Notes: generated by a model from the sequence alone, not told the origin. Positions 1 to 12,850 are shown, counted from the first letter of the stretch. The stretch: 64,000 bases of DNA from Pachypanchax playfairii (GCA_006937955.1 SSNP01000001.1:6409576-6473575); one strand, 5' to 3'. A program made the numbers and translations.

Positions 1-1200
1 TTAGGCTCACAGATCCTACTGACATTGACCGTGGTTGGACCAATAAATCTATCTGCTCTCGAGCTGACCTGCACAGCCACTACTGATCCTGTACCGCTGT
101 CTATACTGACCAATTTTCCATCACTAACAGCAGCTTGCCTTGGATGATGATATCATACACAGAGGGCAGGGGGTACTGAGGTCGAGTTAGTAGCAGCAGA
201 ATTAAAGGCTTGCTTGGGTTTTCCATAGTATATATTTTAAGGCACGTTCTCTAACTGTAATGTCTGTACAAAACAATTTTGGCGCTTTCAAAAATATCTT
301 GGAGCAGGTCGGTTTTTAAGACGGCTGTAGTTTCATGCATGCGCAAAAGAGCGATCAAGTTTAATTTTGTCAAAACAATGAGTTCCATAGTAAGACGTGA
401 AGTTTCCATATTTTAAGGCAAATTAAGGGGGAAATGACAAACCACAACATCCCTGGTTGCAGTTGGGCTAGGGGCCCTTGTTGGATTTCTCTTTCCTACT
501 TTTCCTGTTATTTCTCTTTCCTGTGTATAATACAGGCATAGAAATTCCCAAAAGGATACTTAGCAGTGAAAGTGGTTGTACAATCGACTCCAAAAATGTT
601 AAAAAAATATTAAATACAGCTGCTCCTGAAATGTTGTAAAGCTGCCCTTGAACAAAAAGACAAAGTTTGGACCTTAAATGCATTGAAACCAGGTAGCAGT
701 AAAGGGCTGATGGGACGTGGCTCTTATAAACGTTGGGGATGTCATCATCAGGTGCAGCAAAGGAGCACAAGCCTGAAGGCAGAAACCTAACTCTAAAAGT
801 TGCAATGCATAAAACGTGCTGGTTGTGTGACTAAACCTTTTAAAACTTAGTTTTTATGAAAGCCAGAAATGATCTCGGGCCCCATTCACACAGGATAATG
901 ACCCCTCTTCACAACCTACATGACTTATTAGAGCAAGGCTGAATCATGGCAAATTTGGAAATCCTCCATGTGAAGGCAATCATGACACACTTTGCTCTGA
1001 GCTATTGGCAAACAGGTTTTACTCTGCTGCTTTCTGCTCCCTCTCCACGCTGTATGTCAGCAACAAGCTAATTTGACAAAACCAACACGTACAGTAACAC
1101 CCACAAGCCGACCCACACTGGTCTAACTCAGACCACATCAAGACACAGATACCTAATGGAAGATCATGTCACGCTAGCACAACACTACTGCATGATGGAG
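1..1200. other. intronic sequence, no gene seen
   Basis: I see no exon or named repeat here. The part at about 840-1090 is free of simple repeats and of balanced composition, with words such as CTATTGGCAAACAG and GACTTATTAG. It could be a conserved non-coding element, but only alignment would tell. Confidence 0.3.
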
Positions 1201-1560
1201 TTAAATCAGTACTAAATAACTTCTCTGCTTTTCCCACCTATTAGTTAAAAGCGGAACTACAATTGTCGTAAACCGTCTCAAACGGCCATTACTCGAACCA
1301 GCTTTGCAGATAACGATGTTTACTCTGGTTTTAGCTCTTTCCCTGTCTTGCTCACGCTTTCGTTGCCTCGCCTCAGAAGACATTACACGTTTACTTTTTC
1401 TTTCATGTTCTGAAATGATGCCATCGAAAAGCGAACTCCAGTCAGTGAGCCAAAAATGCTCACTGCTAGCCTTTATAGGAGCGAACAGCCACCGCTGCTG
1501 CAACAAACAGATGTTGCCATAAGGCAGTAAAGGAACCGCCCACTCACGGCCACGACCCAA
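1201..1560 (-). pseudogene. possible transposon-derived coding remnant
   Basis: The minus strand has a 119-residue open frame whose middle (about residues 45-85) is very basic: HERKSKRVMSSEARQRKRE, then QDRERAKTRVNI. I recall segments of this pattern recurring in predicted proteins linked to fish DNA transposons, so I read this as a decayed mobile-element fragment. After RVNI the similarity I would expect stops and the frame looks eroded. No inverted ends were found. The family assignment is from memory and weak. Confidence 0.35.
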
Positions 1561-2087
1561 AGCACTGAAGTTGCTCAGTGTAGTGAAGGGCCATAGGAGG
1601 GTCCAGAGTGACGTCTAATAAGAAGCTGAACATGTTTTTTGGTGAGTATCCACTTAGACAAGTTTCAAAACAGTAGCTTAAAGTTTTAAAAGTTATTTTG
1701 TACTACTTTAAATCAAAGATTGGAATCCAATCTGTACTTAAATCCCAGTGACCACCCCATACAGGTGTATGTGCCATCTATGGATTAAAAGTCCCCACTG
1801 TGGCTTCTCATCCTCAAGGCCTACACTCGAGCAATGGCCCTATGAGACAGGCTTGTTTACAACAGTTGTAATTACTATCATCCTGAGGGTTTGAATCAGG
1901 TGTCTTGAAGAAGGGAAACATCTGAAACACACCTGGAGTTGCTCAACTCTGTTTTACACTCTAACACATGGAATAGAGACCCTACTGCTTTCTCAATAAA
2001 CACCTGAAGACTTCGAGACCCTGCAAATGCCACGATGTTCCAGCTGATTGTTCACATCCTAATTTTGCGTAACATCATAACATTGCG
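1561..2087. other. intronic sequence, nothing recognised
   Basis: Ordinary AT-leaning intron sequence. No exon, tandem repeat or mobile element was recognised. Confidence 0.4.
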
Positions 2088-2320
2088 GGTGGCCGTAGCC
2101 TAATGGGGAGGTAGACTGCCTCTCGTTCAGCAGACCGGGGTTTGATCTCTGGTGCCGGAAGGCTACGTGTCAAAGTATCCTTGGGCAAGATACTGAACCC
2201 TGCCACTGCCCCCTGGGTGCTGTACAAAATGGCTCACAGGTCACCTCACAGGTGAGGATGAGTCAAACTCAGAGCCTGAATTTCCCCAAGAGGGATTAAT
2301 AAAGTAAACATTATTATTTT
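2088..2320 (+). mobile_element. tRNA-derived SINE
   Basis: The head resembles a tRNA gene with polymerase III boxes: an A-box-like stretch (TAGCCTAATGGGGAGGTA, about 2097-2114) and a B-box-like GGTTTGATCTC at 2139-2149. Then follows the body common in fish SINEs (TCCTTGGGCAAGATACTGAA, about 2178-2197). The tail AGGGATTAATAAAGTA with AT-rich repeats resembles a LINE-type 3' end. It is a full or nearly full copy in plus orientation, opposite to nfix. The exact family cannot be named safely. Confidence 0.7.
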
Positions 2321-3943
2321 TTATTGTAGGGAGGTCGTCCTCTAGTGTGAACGGTCCCTTAAATCACACCCTACTTAAAAACAAAACCCAAGAGACTCTT
2401 TGTTTGTGGTATGCAGCCTGCTCCACCATGTTCCAGCACCTGGAGTGAATGGAGGGCAGATCCCAATCAAACATTACTGCTGTGGGTCACTACACCCACA
2501 CACATGCTGATTATAAGAAACATAAGGCAGTGATTATGCTAATGTAGCTATCTTACGGGCAAAGAACTACTGAAAGTGATTCAACAGTGAGATGGGACAT
2601 TTTATTGCCTAAACCTTAAGAGAAAATTGCCTTGATGAGAGCGAAGTGTTGATTCAGGGCTCAGGCCAACCCTGCTGGGGAAATACAGCCAAGTTTGACA
2701 AACCTACCTTTATTTATTTTGCTCTCATAAGTGGGGTTATTCATTTTATATTGCAACACTGCCGCACTGCTTTCTATGTCTATTCACTGTTTTATTTATG
2801 ACGTTATTTAAATATTTTATCTGTGTTGCTCATCTTTATTAGTCAGTTGAGAGTCTCCAATGGGGCTGCCTCTACTGCTGTGGAGACACTTTTTAAGCAT
2901 AATTCATTCATGAAATTTAGTTTGGTGATTGTACTAATTCTGTGTTGGACACAAAAAGTTTTTCTTCTGCTTGCAATCAAACTTAAATGTAAAGAGAAAC
3001 AGTTGCGGGCGGTTAAAAGAAAACTTGTGTGAGGAAAAAAAGAAGAAGTAAATCCTGGAGAGCCCGAGGTGAGGAGAGATTACACTGAAGGTTTGGAGGA
3101 GAAGGAGAAAGATGGAGAGCAAACGAAGCGATGCTGGTGTCTGTTTTCCCTCTGGCTGGTGATGGGCGACTGCAGCCAGCATAAACACATGCCTTCATGG
3201 CTCACACATTTCCTGCTTCATTCTACATCCCAGCACTGGGCCACACAAGCTCAGAACACCACAGCAAGTTGTACGAGTGTGTCTGACTGCGTGTGCATCG
3301 GCATACATGCATGTATGGAATGCATGCTCACTGCTTTCATGATAAACATGGACTGAGAGCGTTTGCAAAAAAAAAATCTTTCTCAGTACGGTTCGATCCG
3401 TGTGGAGGGTCGGGGTGGGGTGAACACACAGACACACACGCTACACAATAACAACGTTGAGTTTAACTTTCAGGGAAGAAACAACCAGAAATCTGTCATG
3501 AGGTTTAACAAACATCATCATTAGTCATTTGTTGCCTCTGTTTCCACGAGTAAATACCTGAAAACAGAGTACTTTTTCACTCTTTATGGTGCGTGCGTGT
3601 GTGTGTGAGAGAAATTATAGGTGTATCATCCTGTTATCCTTTGTTTTGTTTTCCTTTGTCACCTTCCAAGAGAAATTAGGCGGAAAGAGAGAGTTAAGAC
3701 TTAATGACAACATGCAAACAGGGTTCAGGGGAATGTGGAAGACTGATGATAAGTAGATGGATGAAGGAAAAAAGAGCAAAAAAATGGTGCAAGACAATTT
3801 GTTTCTGGTCTGTTGTTTTGTTTTACAAATCGCAGGAGGCTGAATTCGATAGTTTACAAGTTATACCTCCATATGAGCATTTTCAGACAAATTGTTTGAT
3901 TCTAGGGGTCAATAGGACTAATCGGGCCATCCCATTTAAACTA
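2321..3943. other. intronic sequence, nothing recognised
   Basis: Mixed AT-rich intron with a short TG-rich run near 3595-3608 and purine-rich patches at 3033-3125. No exon or mobile element was recognised. Confidence 0.35.
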
Positions 3944-4085
3944 CACCCATCCAAAACTCCATACCCACTTGCTCCTGTGCAGGACGGATGGCGTCCATCT
4001 CCGGCGAGTCAGGTGTGGTACGCTAGTCCATTCACATGCACACTCACTCCAGGTTGAAGTAGGCTATTAACCTATCATGCATGGT
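3944..4085 (+). repeat. decayed fish interspersed repeat
   Basis: The order of words (CACCCATCCAAAACTCCATA, then CTTGCTCCTGTGCAGGACGG, then GTCCATTCACATGCACACTC, then ATTAACCTATCATGCATG) follows a very common teleost repeat. In that repeat a CATCCATCCATTTTCTATACC-like start leads to a GGGTCGCGG-like middle and a segment ending in TTAACCTAACATGCATG. This copy is diverged and has lost parts. Confidence 0.45.
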
Positions 4086-6531
4086 CTATGGTAGGAAACT
4101 AGAGTAGAGTCGGGCTTCTAGAAACATGCTGCCTATGTCAAACGCACGTGCACAAAGACATTGTCTTCCAGCCTGTGCAGTCATGTGCAACAACATGTGG
4201 TAAGTACGTTTACTAAGGTCATTACTGCACACAAAATGAAAGCTGATCATCAGCGAGCCTTTCAGTTGACATGAAAATGAATATGCGTGACAAAGTCTCA
4301 TGTGACATTCCGCCTCCCATCTCTTTCTCTGCCCGTCTGCTTTTCATTCAGTCTGCAGCCTCCTAATGGCCCGAGTGAGGTCATACTTTCGGTGAATGTA
4401 CCGAGTAACCCTTTTTGATGTGCGTGCACATGTGTGTCTTTGCATATGAATATGTGCACATATATTTATACACTTCGACAGGATGTGCCTGAGCTTTAAT
4501 GAAAGCGTTTGAATATGTATGTGTTTTTCTTGTGAGCTGCTCGGAGCTTTGCAGTGGGCTGTTTCAGGCTGTGGTCTAAGTTCAATAAGCCAGGTCTGAC
4601 ATGTGCGAGCATTCTGTACAAACTGTCCAGTGGTCGGCCCGGCATTCTCACCCTGCTATTATGACTGCATGTGCGCGCGTGTGTTCCTGGTAGAGAAAGA
4701 TCCAAAGTAAAATAAACTCCGAAAAAAAAAAAATTCAGTAAAACCGCTGTCAAGTAAGAAGAACATGCCGCCCAAAACGCTCAAATGTTTCAGGGACCTT
4801 CAGTGTAAAAAAACAAAAACAAATGAAACGATCAAGAAGTAAATTAGGATAATGGCACTTTGTCAAAGCAAAGAAGTGTCCCATAACTTTAAAAAGGTAA
4901 TTTCAAACAGAGATACACACATATATATACTTGATTTAGATTTTTTCTGTTTCCACCAGAGTTTAACAAAATGATCTGATGTTATCGTAACGCTGTCATC
5001 AAAACAGACAGGAATCAGACATGTCAGATCTATAACATGTAATAAATTATCCAAACAGAAAATGTGAACTGGTCCAAAAAAACCTGCAATGATGTAAATC
5101 CAGGGTATTAACTGTACTTTTCTGGGCTGTGATTTAATCAAATCAACCAGTGAGAGACATCAGAGAAAAGCTTCTTCACCCTGTGAGTTACTACACGGTG
5201 ACTCCGCCTCCTGCCAGCCTGCCTCTTCATCACCTCACAGGACCGACTCATCAGCTGTCTGTTAATAAAAGCCCCCATCTCGTCCTCTACACTTGACTCT
5301 GGTGAAGGGGGGGGGGGGGTCGTTGTCTCATAAAGATCTGCTGTAAAGTCAGAGGAATGAGGGACCGATCTCATTAGGAGGAAGATTAGACTAACATCTG
5401 TTTTCTGTCCTAATGCCACCGCTTGCTTCTGCTGCTGTGGAGCAATGACGAGTGGCAAAGCGTCAGCCAGAATCCTGTAGCAGCTAACATGCACACAAAC
5501 ACGCCCACTTTCCACACAGTTGGATCTGTTAGGAGATTCTAACGCAGCGCTCTCATTGGCTCGGAGTGAGAAACTTACTGGTGGCCTGACCGACCATGTG
5601 TGTGTCATCTTTGCTTTACTGTATGGTCCAAGCCCACAAACAAGTCCCAAATCACCCGAGGGATATGAGTAACAGACCAGAGGCAGAACCCAAACTGCTC
5701 GCAGAGAGATAGAAAAAGCAACAAGTGAGTACAGGATACAGGCAGAGCGAGGGAGGGGGTGGAGCGAGGGATCGAGGGAGGAAGAGAACACGTGAGGAGG
5801 TTAAACGAAACAGAGGGTTTATTGTTTGTGGTTCTTCAGGGAGGGAGCTAACCGAGCGAAGGAGGGAAAGGAAGCAGGACGAGGGGAGGAGGCGGAGGCA
5901 GACAGTGGGAAATGTGCACAGGCAGAGGCCAGAGCTTCAGGCAGACCTGCACAGTCAGCCTGCAGAGCCGAGCCTCCTCGATAAAAAAGAAGCATGATAA
6001 TCAGACTAATGCTGCTCAGGAGACACTGAGAATCAAACAGCTGTGGCACATGATGAAACACTTTACAATCAGGTCAAACCAAACCTAAACCTGTCTCCTC
6101 TCACTCACCAACCTCCACACGTCAGTCCCTGATGGATAACCGAGGACGTCCTCTTCAAATCAAACTGCTCGGCATTTTGGGAAACGCAGTTATTAAATTA
6201 CTTGCAAGTTTGAGAGAATCTTTAAAAAATCTGGAGGAAGAAAGAAACATTCTGTCCTTCTGTGAGTTAGTCCAGTATTTCAGGTTGAATTAAAAAGAGA
6301 ACAAACACTTTTTTAACACCAAACTTTAAATTTAAATCTTTTATAAATAACCCAAAATGTTCTTTCACTAATCAAATCACTGGTGTTTCTTCAGCTCACA
6401 AACCTCACTGTTGTCGTTAAACGTAGGAGTTATTATCAGCTGTTATTTGATTCTGTGATGTCTGAAACTCCAGATTCATTTGATACTGGTGGCATTTCAA
6501 AGTAAACTTTTATTATTGTTAGAACTAACCC
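4086..6531. other. intronic sequence with G-run; no gene seen
   Basis: Contains an uninterrupted G tract at 5307-5319 and purine-rich repeats at 5745-5900. Long open frames here, such as 217 codons on the minus strand at 5138-5791, have neither recognisable domain nor repeat structure and look accidental. Confidence 0.35.
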
Positions 6532-7544
6532 CTTGTTTCCACAGAATGCGTAGCGGCGCAGCACATTTTGTTTGCGAAATCTGTCACCAAGTGTGTTTTA
6601 GACATGTAAAGCGTTCCATCCAGCTGGAATTGTGAAATTACGCTAAAGATTTCATCCCTACACAGAACATAAAGCAGGGATAAAGATGACGACATGCATC
6701 TAGAAGGTGTGGTTTGTTTTCACACCACCTACGTCACAGATAATGTATTATTTCGTAGTCAAGCAAACAGAAATCTGCACGTGTCCTTTATTTTGAAACT
6801 TTTGGGTATTTAAAGAGGCCATTTCACACAGATTTCAGGACTTTGTGGTTATTTCAGAAGTATTAACCTGTAATATGAAACATTTTATATCTAAAAAACG
6901 TTAGGAAATGCTGATTAAAAGACCTTTCAATCTGTCTGCGTCAAGATTCGACTTGTTCTGTCAGGCTTCAGGCACCAACTCATTAATATTCAATATTCAA
7001 ATTTGCTGGACTCAGATTGGATAACAAACTAGCCTATCAGAGCAAGATATACTGTTTCCTTCTCCACTGCGCATGGTAACATCAGTCGTTCTCTCTTCCT
7101 GTTTGATACGTTATGCTAACAGCTTTTAGCCAGCAGCATGCTAGGCGTGGTTTCAATTGCGGGAGCTGATGAATACTAAGTAGCAAAGGAGTTGTGAAAA
7201 AACAAATACAGGCCGTTCGGACTCGGGAGAACTCGGGTGTTATCGCCACCTGCGTAGTTTGAGAGATAAAAACTGAAAGAGAAGTTGTTGACCTGTTTTC
7301 ACACCCACTATGAAGGTAAGAACACATGTGGAGCTAAAATATTCAACAGAAACCTCAGAAAAACAGTTTTTAATGGAAGGGCCTTTTTTCACGATGTCCT
7401 GATTTTGTGTCTGGTTCAAACTAAAATGCAGAGCTTGTTTTAGAAGCGTAGTGCATAAAAAATAAAACTGCCGCGTAAAGGCGGATATGCTACGCTTCTG
7501 AGACGCGTCTGATTCGCGCTGCTTCGCACCTGGTGGAAACAGTG
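6532..7544. mobile_element. inverted-repeat DNA element, split by a nested MITE
   Basis: The left end (TTGTTTCCACAGAATGCGTA, then GCGGCGC) is closely matched by the reverse complement of the right end (CTGTTTCCACCAGGTGCG, then AAGCAGCGC) at about 7516-7542. The arms of about 28 bases enclose about 1 kb, of which 6810-7390 is a separate TTAA-bounded element. Removing it leaves about 430 bp, a normal MITE size. No transposase coding is present. Ends are approximate. Confidence 0.5.
6810..7390 (+). mobile_element. TTAA-bounded MITE, copy 1
   Basis: Begins TTAAAGAGGCCATTTCA and ends ...TTTTTAATGGAAGGGCC; the closing CTCTTTAA is eroded to a T-run. Its body is shared with copies at 9782, 48300, 52226 and 63231 (for example CAGGACTTTGTGGTTATTTC, TTAGCCAGCAGCATGCTAGG and AAGAGAAGTTGTTGACCTG). 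It lies inside another inverted-repeat element, so it inserted later than that one. Confidence 0.8.
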
Positions 7545-9781
7545 CCATTGACTTTAATGGCGGCTATCAGCCACGTATTTTGCTTCACTGACACTACACA
7601 CTCCTTATTGTTTCTGCTGAGCAGTGTCGTTTCAATCAGATCAGGTTCAGAAATATTCCCAAAATGGAAACTCTGGATCTCTGATTTCATCTTTAACACC
7701 TTTAAAAAAATTAATCTTCCTGTAGATGGAACAACGTGGTTAGAAGAGTGAAAATGCTCTCAGAACTACGTAATAAAACAAAGGCTGGTCCACTGATCTG
7801 ATTAATTAGGCTGATTTTCACCTTCTTTGTTTGTTTGTTTGTTTTCAAACAATAAGCTTTGGGAACATGAACATGCTAAGGCAATTACCGTGAGGGTACG
7901 TCTGTAGCAGAACAGTTTTATTACCCTACTGTGTCAATCAAACACCGTCTACGATGTGGTGATAGATTTGGCACGACACCAACCAGAATATTATTCTGAT
8001 GTTCAAAAGATCAAGTTAATTATAAATCTGTGATTTGTAAAAACTATAGAAGGGTTCTTGTCGGGCTTTGAGCCAGATGCTAATCCCACTGTTAATAATC
8101 ACACACTGCTGCTCGAAGTATTCACAAAGTGTCTTTAAATGTTGTGGATTATAATGTGTGTGAATAATAAACTGTTTTTGGTCACAAACAAACCAAAACT
8201 AATCAGCTTTGTTTATCAGCTGTTCGGATTTCTAAGTATCGGGGTCGGTTGGGGAAAAACCCCTTCTGGTTAACCTCTTCCATAAATAAATACTTCTGCT
8301 GGCTGTTTTTCCCGCTGCAGGACGACGACACTGGTGTGTGATCTCTTTCTCGTCTCCTCTCTTAGCTCTAACTCGTTAGCTTTCTCTGTTTCGAACAGAT
8401 TTTTAAGTAAATACCAGCAAACAAGCAATTATTTCTGGCAGCCTGGGCCTCTTCTCCCTTCCAGAAGACGTGGAGCAGAGGGAAGGGGGGGTGAAATCAC
8501 CCTAACAGATGTGATTTGAATCAATATTACATGAGATGTGCCTTTATTTGTATTTAAAATAAAGTAACACAGGGAATGAAACCAGAAAGGGGCCAGTGAT
8601 CACTGCTGCCCTTCACTTGACAGAATAATTACTTTTAATACATCAGGGTTTTTCATGTTTTAATTTCCTTTTACCCCCTGCTTGTCCTTCTTCTGTGTTC
8701 GTCCAGGTCTGAGCAATTCCCCGATGTTAAAATAATATCAGGGAGAAAAAAAAAGTCCCAAAAAAAAAAAAAAAGCCAAGCTGTCAAATGTGGAGTTTAA
8801 CACAAACCATCTGGTGGAACGATGGAGGTAAACAGGCGCAAACGGAGCAGGGCTGGGATATGGGGGGGGTGAGCCGAATGTTACAGAGGAGGAGCTGTGG
8901 GAGACCGAACCGAAAAAAAGAGGAAGATTTGGATGCAGGAGAGAGAAAAGATGGAGGACGAGGAGGAGGCGGTGGAGAGGAAGGTGGTTTGAAGGGAAGG
9001 GGACTTCGGGTGACAAACTGAAGGTGCTGTTGTAGAGACTTGACAGAAGGAGAGGAGGAGTTGAACTTAAACATTTTGCGGTGCACTCCCTGGCACAAGA
9101 GAAGCGTACAGTTTCATTCCAAAACTGCTGAAATCTGATTAGAAATAGAAAAAGTTCTTCTAGAAACAACTAAAACCTGCAGATCAGCTTCTGTAAGTAA
9201 AATAAGATGAAGATCTAAAGCTTCGTGTTGAAATGCACACGCCTATAAATGTTATTAACATCAAAACATTCTCCTCACAAACTCACAATCCAGCTGCGAC
9301 TCAACAAATATGAATCCTCCAAGAAAATGTCCAAAACTCTTAGAATTAGCACGTTAAGCATCTGTGTCGCATTTAGTTGTCCTCCACGACCGAGTAAAAA
9401 CCATAAAAACAACATCTGAAGATGGCTAAACATATTATTATAGATAAAAAATAAAAGGTCTAGGAACCAAAACAATTTTGCTCAATTTAAACTTTTAGCG
9501 TGAATCAGTGAAAACTGTAAAAATAAATGATTATTGAGTCCAAACCTGAGATCATGAAATATGCCAAAAATTCATGTAACACAACCTGATGTTGGTCACA
9601 TAGCGTATGGTGGTGGGGGGGTGGGGTGGGGGGGTTACAGAATGAGATTACAGATTGAAAACTTCTATTTAGTGAAATGATCAGAGAGATTTTCTTACCT
9701 GTTGTTGACACAATAGCACGTCAGCAGAAATAGAACATGGAAGAGAAAAAGAAAGAAACATTAATTCTGATGATAATATCA
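7545..9781. other. intronic sequence, no gene seen
   Basis: AT-rich intron with poly(A) at 8759-8774, GA-rich runs at 8860-9060 and a G/T-rich run at 9607-9634. Open frames over the GA-rich part on both strands are low-complexity. No exon or mobile element was recognised. Confidence 0.35.
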
Positions 9782-10300
9782 TTAAAGAGGCCATTTCATA
9801 CACATTTCAGGACTTTGTGGTTATTTCTTAAGTATTAACCATTAATATGAAACATTTTATGTCTAAAAGATGTCAGGAAACACTGATTAACAGACCTTTC
9901 AATCTGTCTGCATCAAGATTCAGCCAGTTCTGGCAGCAGCTTGTTCATATTCATTATTCAAATTTGCTGGACTTATATTGGCTAACAAACTAGCCTATCA
10001 GAGCAAGGCATTCTGTTTCCTGCCCCGCTGTGCATGGTAACAGCAGACGTCGTGCAGCTTTTAGCCAGCAGCATGCTAGGCGTGGTTTCAACTGTGGGAG
10101 CTGATGAATACTAACGAACAAAGGAGTTGTGACGAAACAGATACAGGCCGTTTGGACTCGGGAGAACTCGGGTTTTATCGCCACCTGTGTAGTTTAAGAG
10201 ATAAAAACTGAAAGAGAAGTTGTTGACCTGTTTTCACACCCACTATGAAGGTAAGAACACCTGTGGAGCTAAAATATTCAACACAAACCTCAGAAAAACA
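9782..10300 (+). mobile_element. TTAA-bounded MITE, copy 2 (3' truncated)
   Basis: Starts TTAAAGAGGCCATTTCATAC, matching the full copies, and follows them to CCTCAGAAAAACA at 10300. There the common sequence stops before the right inverted end, so about 30 bases are missing. It also lacks short internal pieces seen in copies 4 and 5, for example around the TTCCGTCAGGCTGCTTCG segment. Confidence 0.78.
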
Positions 10301-10751
10301 CATCAGTCTGCTCAGGATTCACCTGCAACAGTTTCATTCCAAACACTTGAGTTTAAAAACAAAAACAAGAACAATATTTTGCTAAAAAAAATGTCTCAAG
10401 TCGAGTCAAATCAAGTTTATCTATAGAGCACTTTAACGCTGAAAAAAGTGCTGGTTACATTCCGAAACTGGCTGTAATCAAAAATCCCAGGTTCAGATCT
10501 AAATTGATGTAATAAAATCCCGTCATCTTGAAGTTGGATGAAATAACACTGCAGAGAAATTCAATCGCAAATTTCTGGGCAATTCTACAAACAAAGTAAA
10601 ACAGTCACATGACATCACCGGCAGAGCTAACGAGACACGGAATAAACATGTTCATTACATGTGTCTAAAAAGGATCCAAATAACTTTTTGTAACATTTAT
10701 CACTTAATATTTATAATCAGAATTAACGATTCAACGACACCATTTTTCAAA

Positions 10752-11104
10752 GCGATACAATACCGATACTTGGATCTGAGTACTTGTCGACACCGAGTAC
10801 CATTGCAGATACTTTTACCACACAAAAACATACAATGAATTTGAAGACAGGTTTAATGTTTTTCTCTGCTTGTGTTACAACAAATGATCTTGAACTAGAA
10901 ATAAAGTATTATAAAGTAAAATATTTATAAAAATGACCAGAAAACTAAAATTTCAAGTGAAAAATAAACATTTTCTGTGAAATTATTGCAGACTTTCCAC
11001 ATTTTAAGTATCAGTTCATGGTATCTGTTAACTAACCGATACGAGTACATTAGAATAGTATCATGTACCGATACCTCATACCAATATTGGTATTGGTACA
11101 TCCC
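10752..11104 (+). mobile_element. GATACC-rich short element, copy A
   Basis: Shares with 44690-44969 the segments ATACTTGGATCTGAGTACTT, ACCACACAAAAA, TCTCTGCTTG and ACTAACCGATACGAGTACAT, and a right end rich in GATACC/GGTATTGG words closing with GGTACATCCC. Fish hAT-type MITEs often carry such palindromic CCGATACnnGTATCGG ends before a GCATCCCTAG terminus; membership of that group is inferred. This copy is about 75 bases longer than copy B because of an AT-rich insertion at about 10895-10970. Confidence 0.6.
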
Positions 11105-12850
11105 GAATTAGAATATTTACCATTTTAATTTGACCAATTGAATGTTTGCTCAAACTTTATTTAACTGCTAAAAATTAAATATTTGTAGAATTTTTTTTTT
11201 TTCATCCAGCTCATCAGTTGGTCAGAACTCGCTTTTCTCTGAATTTTGATTTTCATACTCGACAAACTGAATTTCTATCATCTACATTGTGTTAAAAGCT
11301 TTTCATTGATCGCTGGGAAAAACAGATAATGAAGTAAAGATGATGAATGTGGTTATTGTTAAGCGTGTTGGCATCACTTCTGAGCGCATGCTGCAATTGG
11401 ACATTTAGCTCAGAGCAAATTACAATTAAGCGTGCCGATGCAATCAGGTCTGGAACTTTTGATAAACTAAACAATATTCTCCTGATTACATTCTGCAGAG
11501 AAAAGTTTGGATTGTCACACAGGTAAAAAAACAACAATAACAACTCTAGTTTAAGTGTGGCAGCTGAGTAGCACACGTCTGCTTGATGTCCATGACGCCT
11601 CCTTCCCCTTTTCTGTAATCCCTCCCACTGTTTTTGTGGTGGCATGGCCCCCGTCAGGTGACACAGGAGCTGATGACGCCTGACGGTGGGTCACTGACCC
11701 CACTTTCAACTCTAATTTGTCCTGGGTGATAAAACAGTCTCCTGGGACTCAGTAAGACGAGGGTTTGGTGGAGCAGTGTAGTGGTGAGTTTATAGGGGTT
11801 GGGGGGGGGGGCAAGGGTAGGGGCTATCTCAAGCATTCAGTAATGCACTAATTAATTTTAAGAGTTTTGACATTCTCCTTTCTGGGCCTCACTAGAAACA
11901 GATGTTGAAGTTGAGAGCAGAGGGGTGGCAGGTGATACGGCTGCCTAGAAAAACCCAGATAGGATCTGCAGAACAGGAAGGGAAGAAGAAGAAAGTGTGC
12001 GACAGACAATGGGAGACGGCGAGTGTTCCAGAGGATCTGAGTCGTTCGGCCGGCCTCTGGAAGGGGAAGTGGATGGCAGTGCAATTTCACACCTCGCTGA
12101 GCGAATGACAGATTCTTGTGTGTTTGGAGGCCGAGAACAAAAACATCCTCCTGAGCTTTGCACATGCTCACAAAAAGCACAAAGCAACAGGAAACACAAT
12201 GGCCTATTCAAAAGTTACAAATATACAATGAAACTTGTTCCGAGCGCTAACAAAGACGCGGCTATGGTGGTGGCGGTTTAAGATGTCAGCAGTGAGGACA
12301 CAACTAACAGGAGAAAATGTCTCTTTAGTTTACTGTTGGGGGGATCTGGAAGTGATCTGTGGACCGCACATAAAAACAGGAGTGTGTGTTTGAGGGTGTG
12401 TGCTAGTTAGCAGGATTTAAGGGGGTGAGAGTGGGGGTCCTGGGAGGCCCAGTTGTTGTAACCTCTGACTTTGCAGCACGCTCCAGGGCCTCCCAGAAGC
12501 CACTTCAAATGCACCCTGCATGGGAGCCCCTCGTGCCACACAGAAAAAAAACAAGTCCAAGCGGGGTGCTGGGAATGGGGAGGGGGCAAGTCTCAGACAT
12601 CGCTGCTGACACAGGGCTGCATTACACTAAGATCTACCAGAACTACACGAGTGCTCTGTTTGCTGCATCTGTGTTCACGTTAACCACCAGTAAAAAAAAA
12701 AAAAAAACAGGATTTTTTTTCCTGCGAAGAATCTGACAGTTAGCATAAATTTTGAGTCATCAGATTCTTCTGTAAAACTTACAGCACGGTATTCTTTCAT
12801 GCTCGTGGTCTTAGCTCAGTGGTCTTTAAATTATGATTATGGCGTTTTTA
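11105..12850. other. intronic sequence, candidate regulatory stretch, no gene
   Basis: At 11290-11530 the sequence is free of simple repeats and carries homeobox-like words (AATTACAATTAAGCG, GATTACATT), giving it the look of a conserved non-coding element. At 11803-11812 there is a G tract. At 12440-12495 the words GGGAGGCCC and GGGCCTCCC form an inverted pair about 40 bases apart. None of this is proof of function. Confidence 0.3.

Noticed and set aside
5138..5791. 217-codon minus-strand frame
   Set aside because: No domain, no splice-site context, mixed composition with a G-run crossing it; most likely chance.
7082..7327. Recurring frame with LPQLKPRLACCWLKA seen at four places
   Set aside because: It recurs because the underlying MITE is repeated; the frame is broken differently in each copy and is not a conserved protein.
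11540..11645. Possible nfix exon 3, because GACATCAAGCAG (DIKQ) appears on the minus strand
   Set aside because: The neighbouring residues do not fit the NFIX linker (expected DADIKPLPNGHLSFQ) and no matching splice sites frame it.
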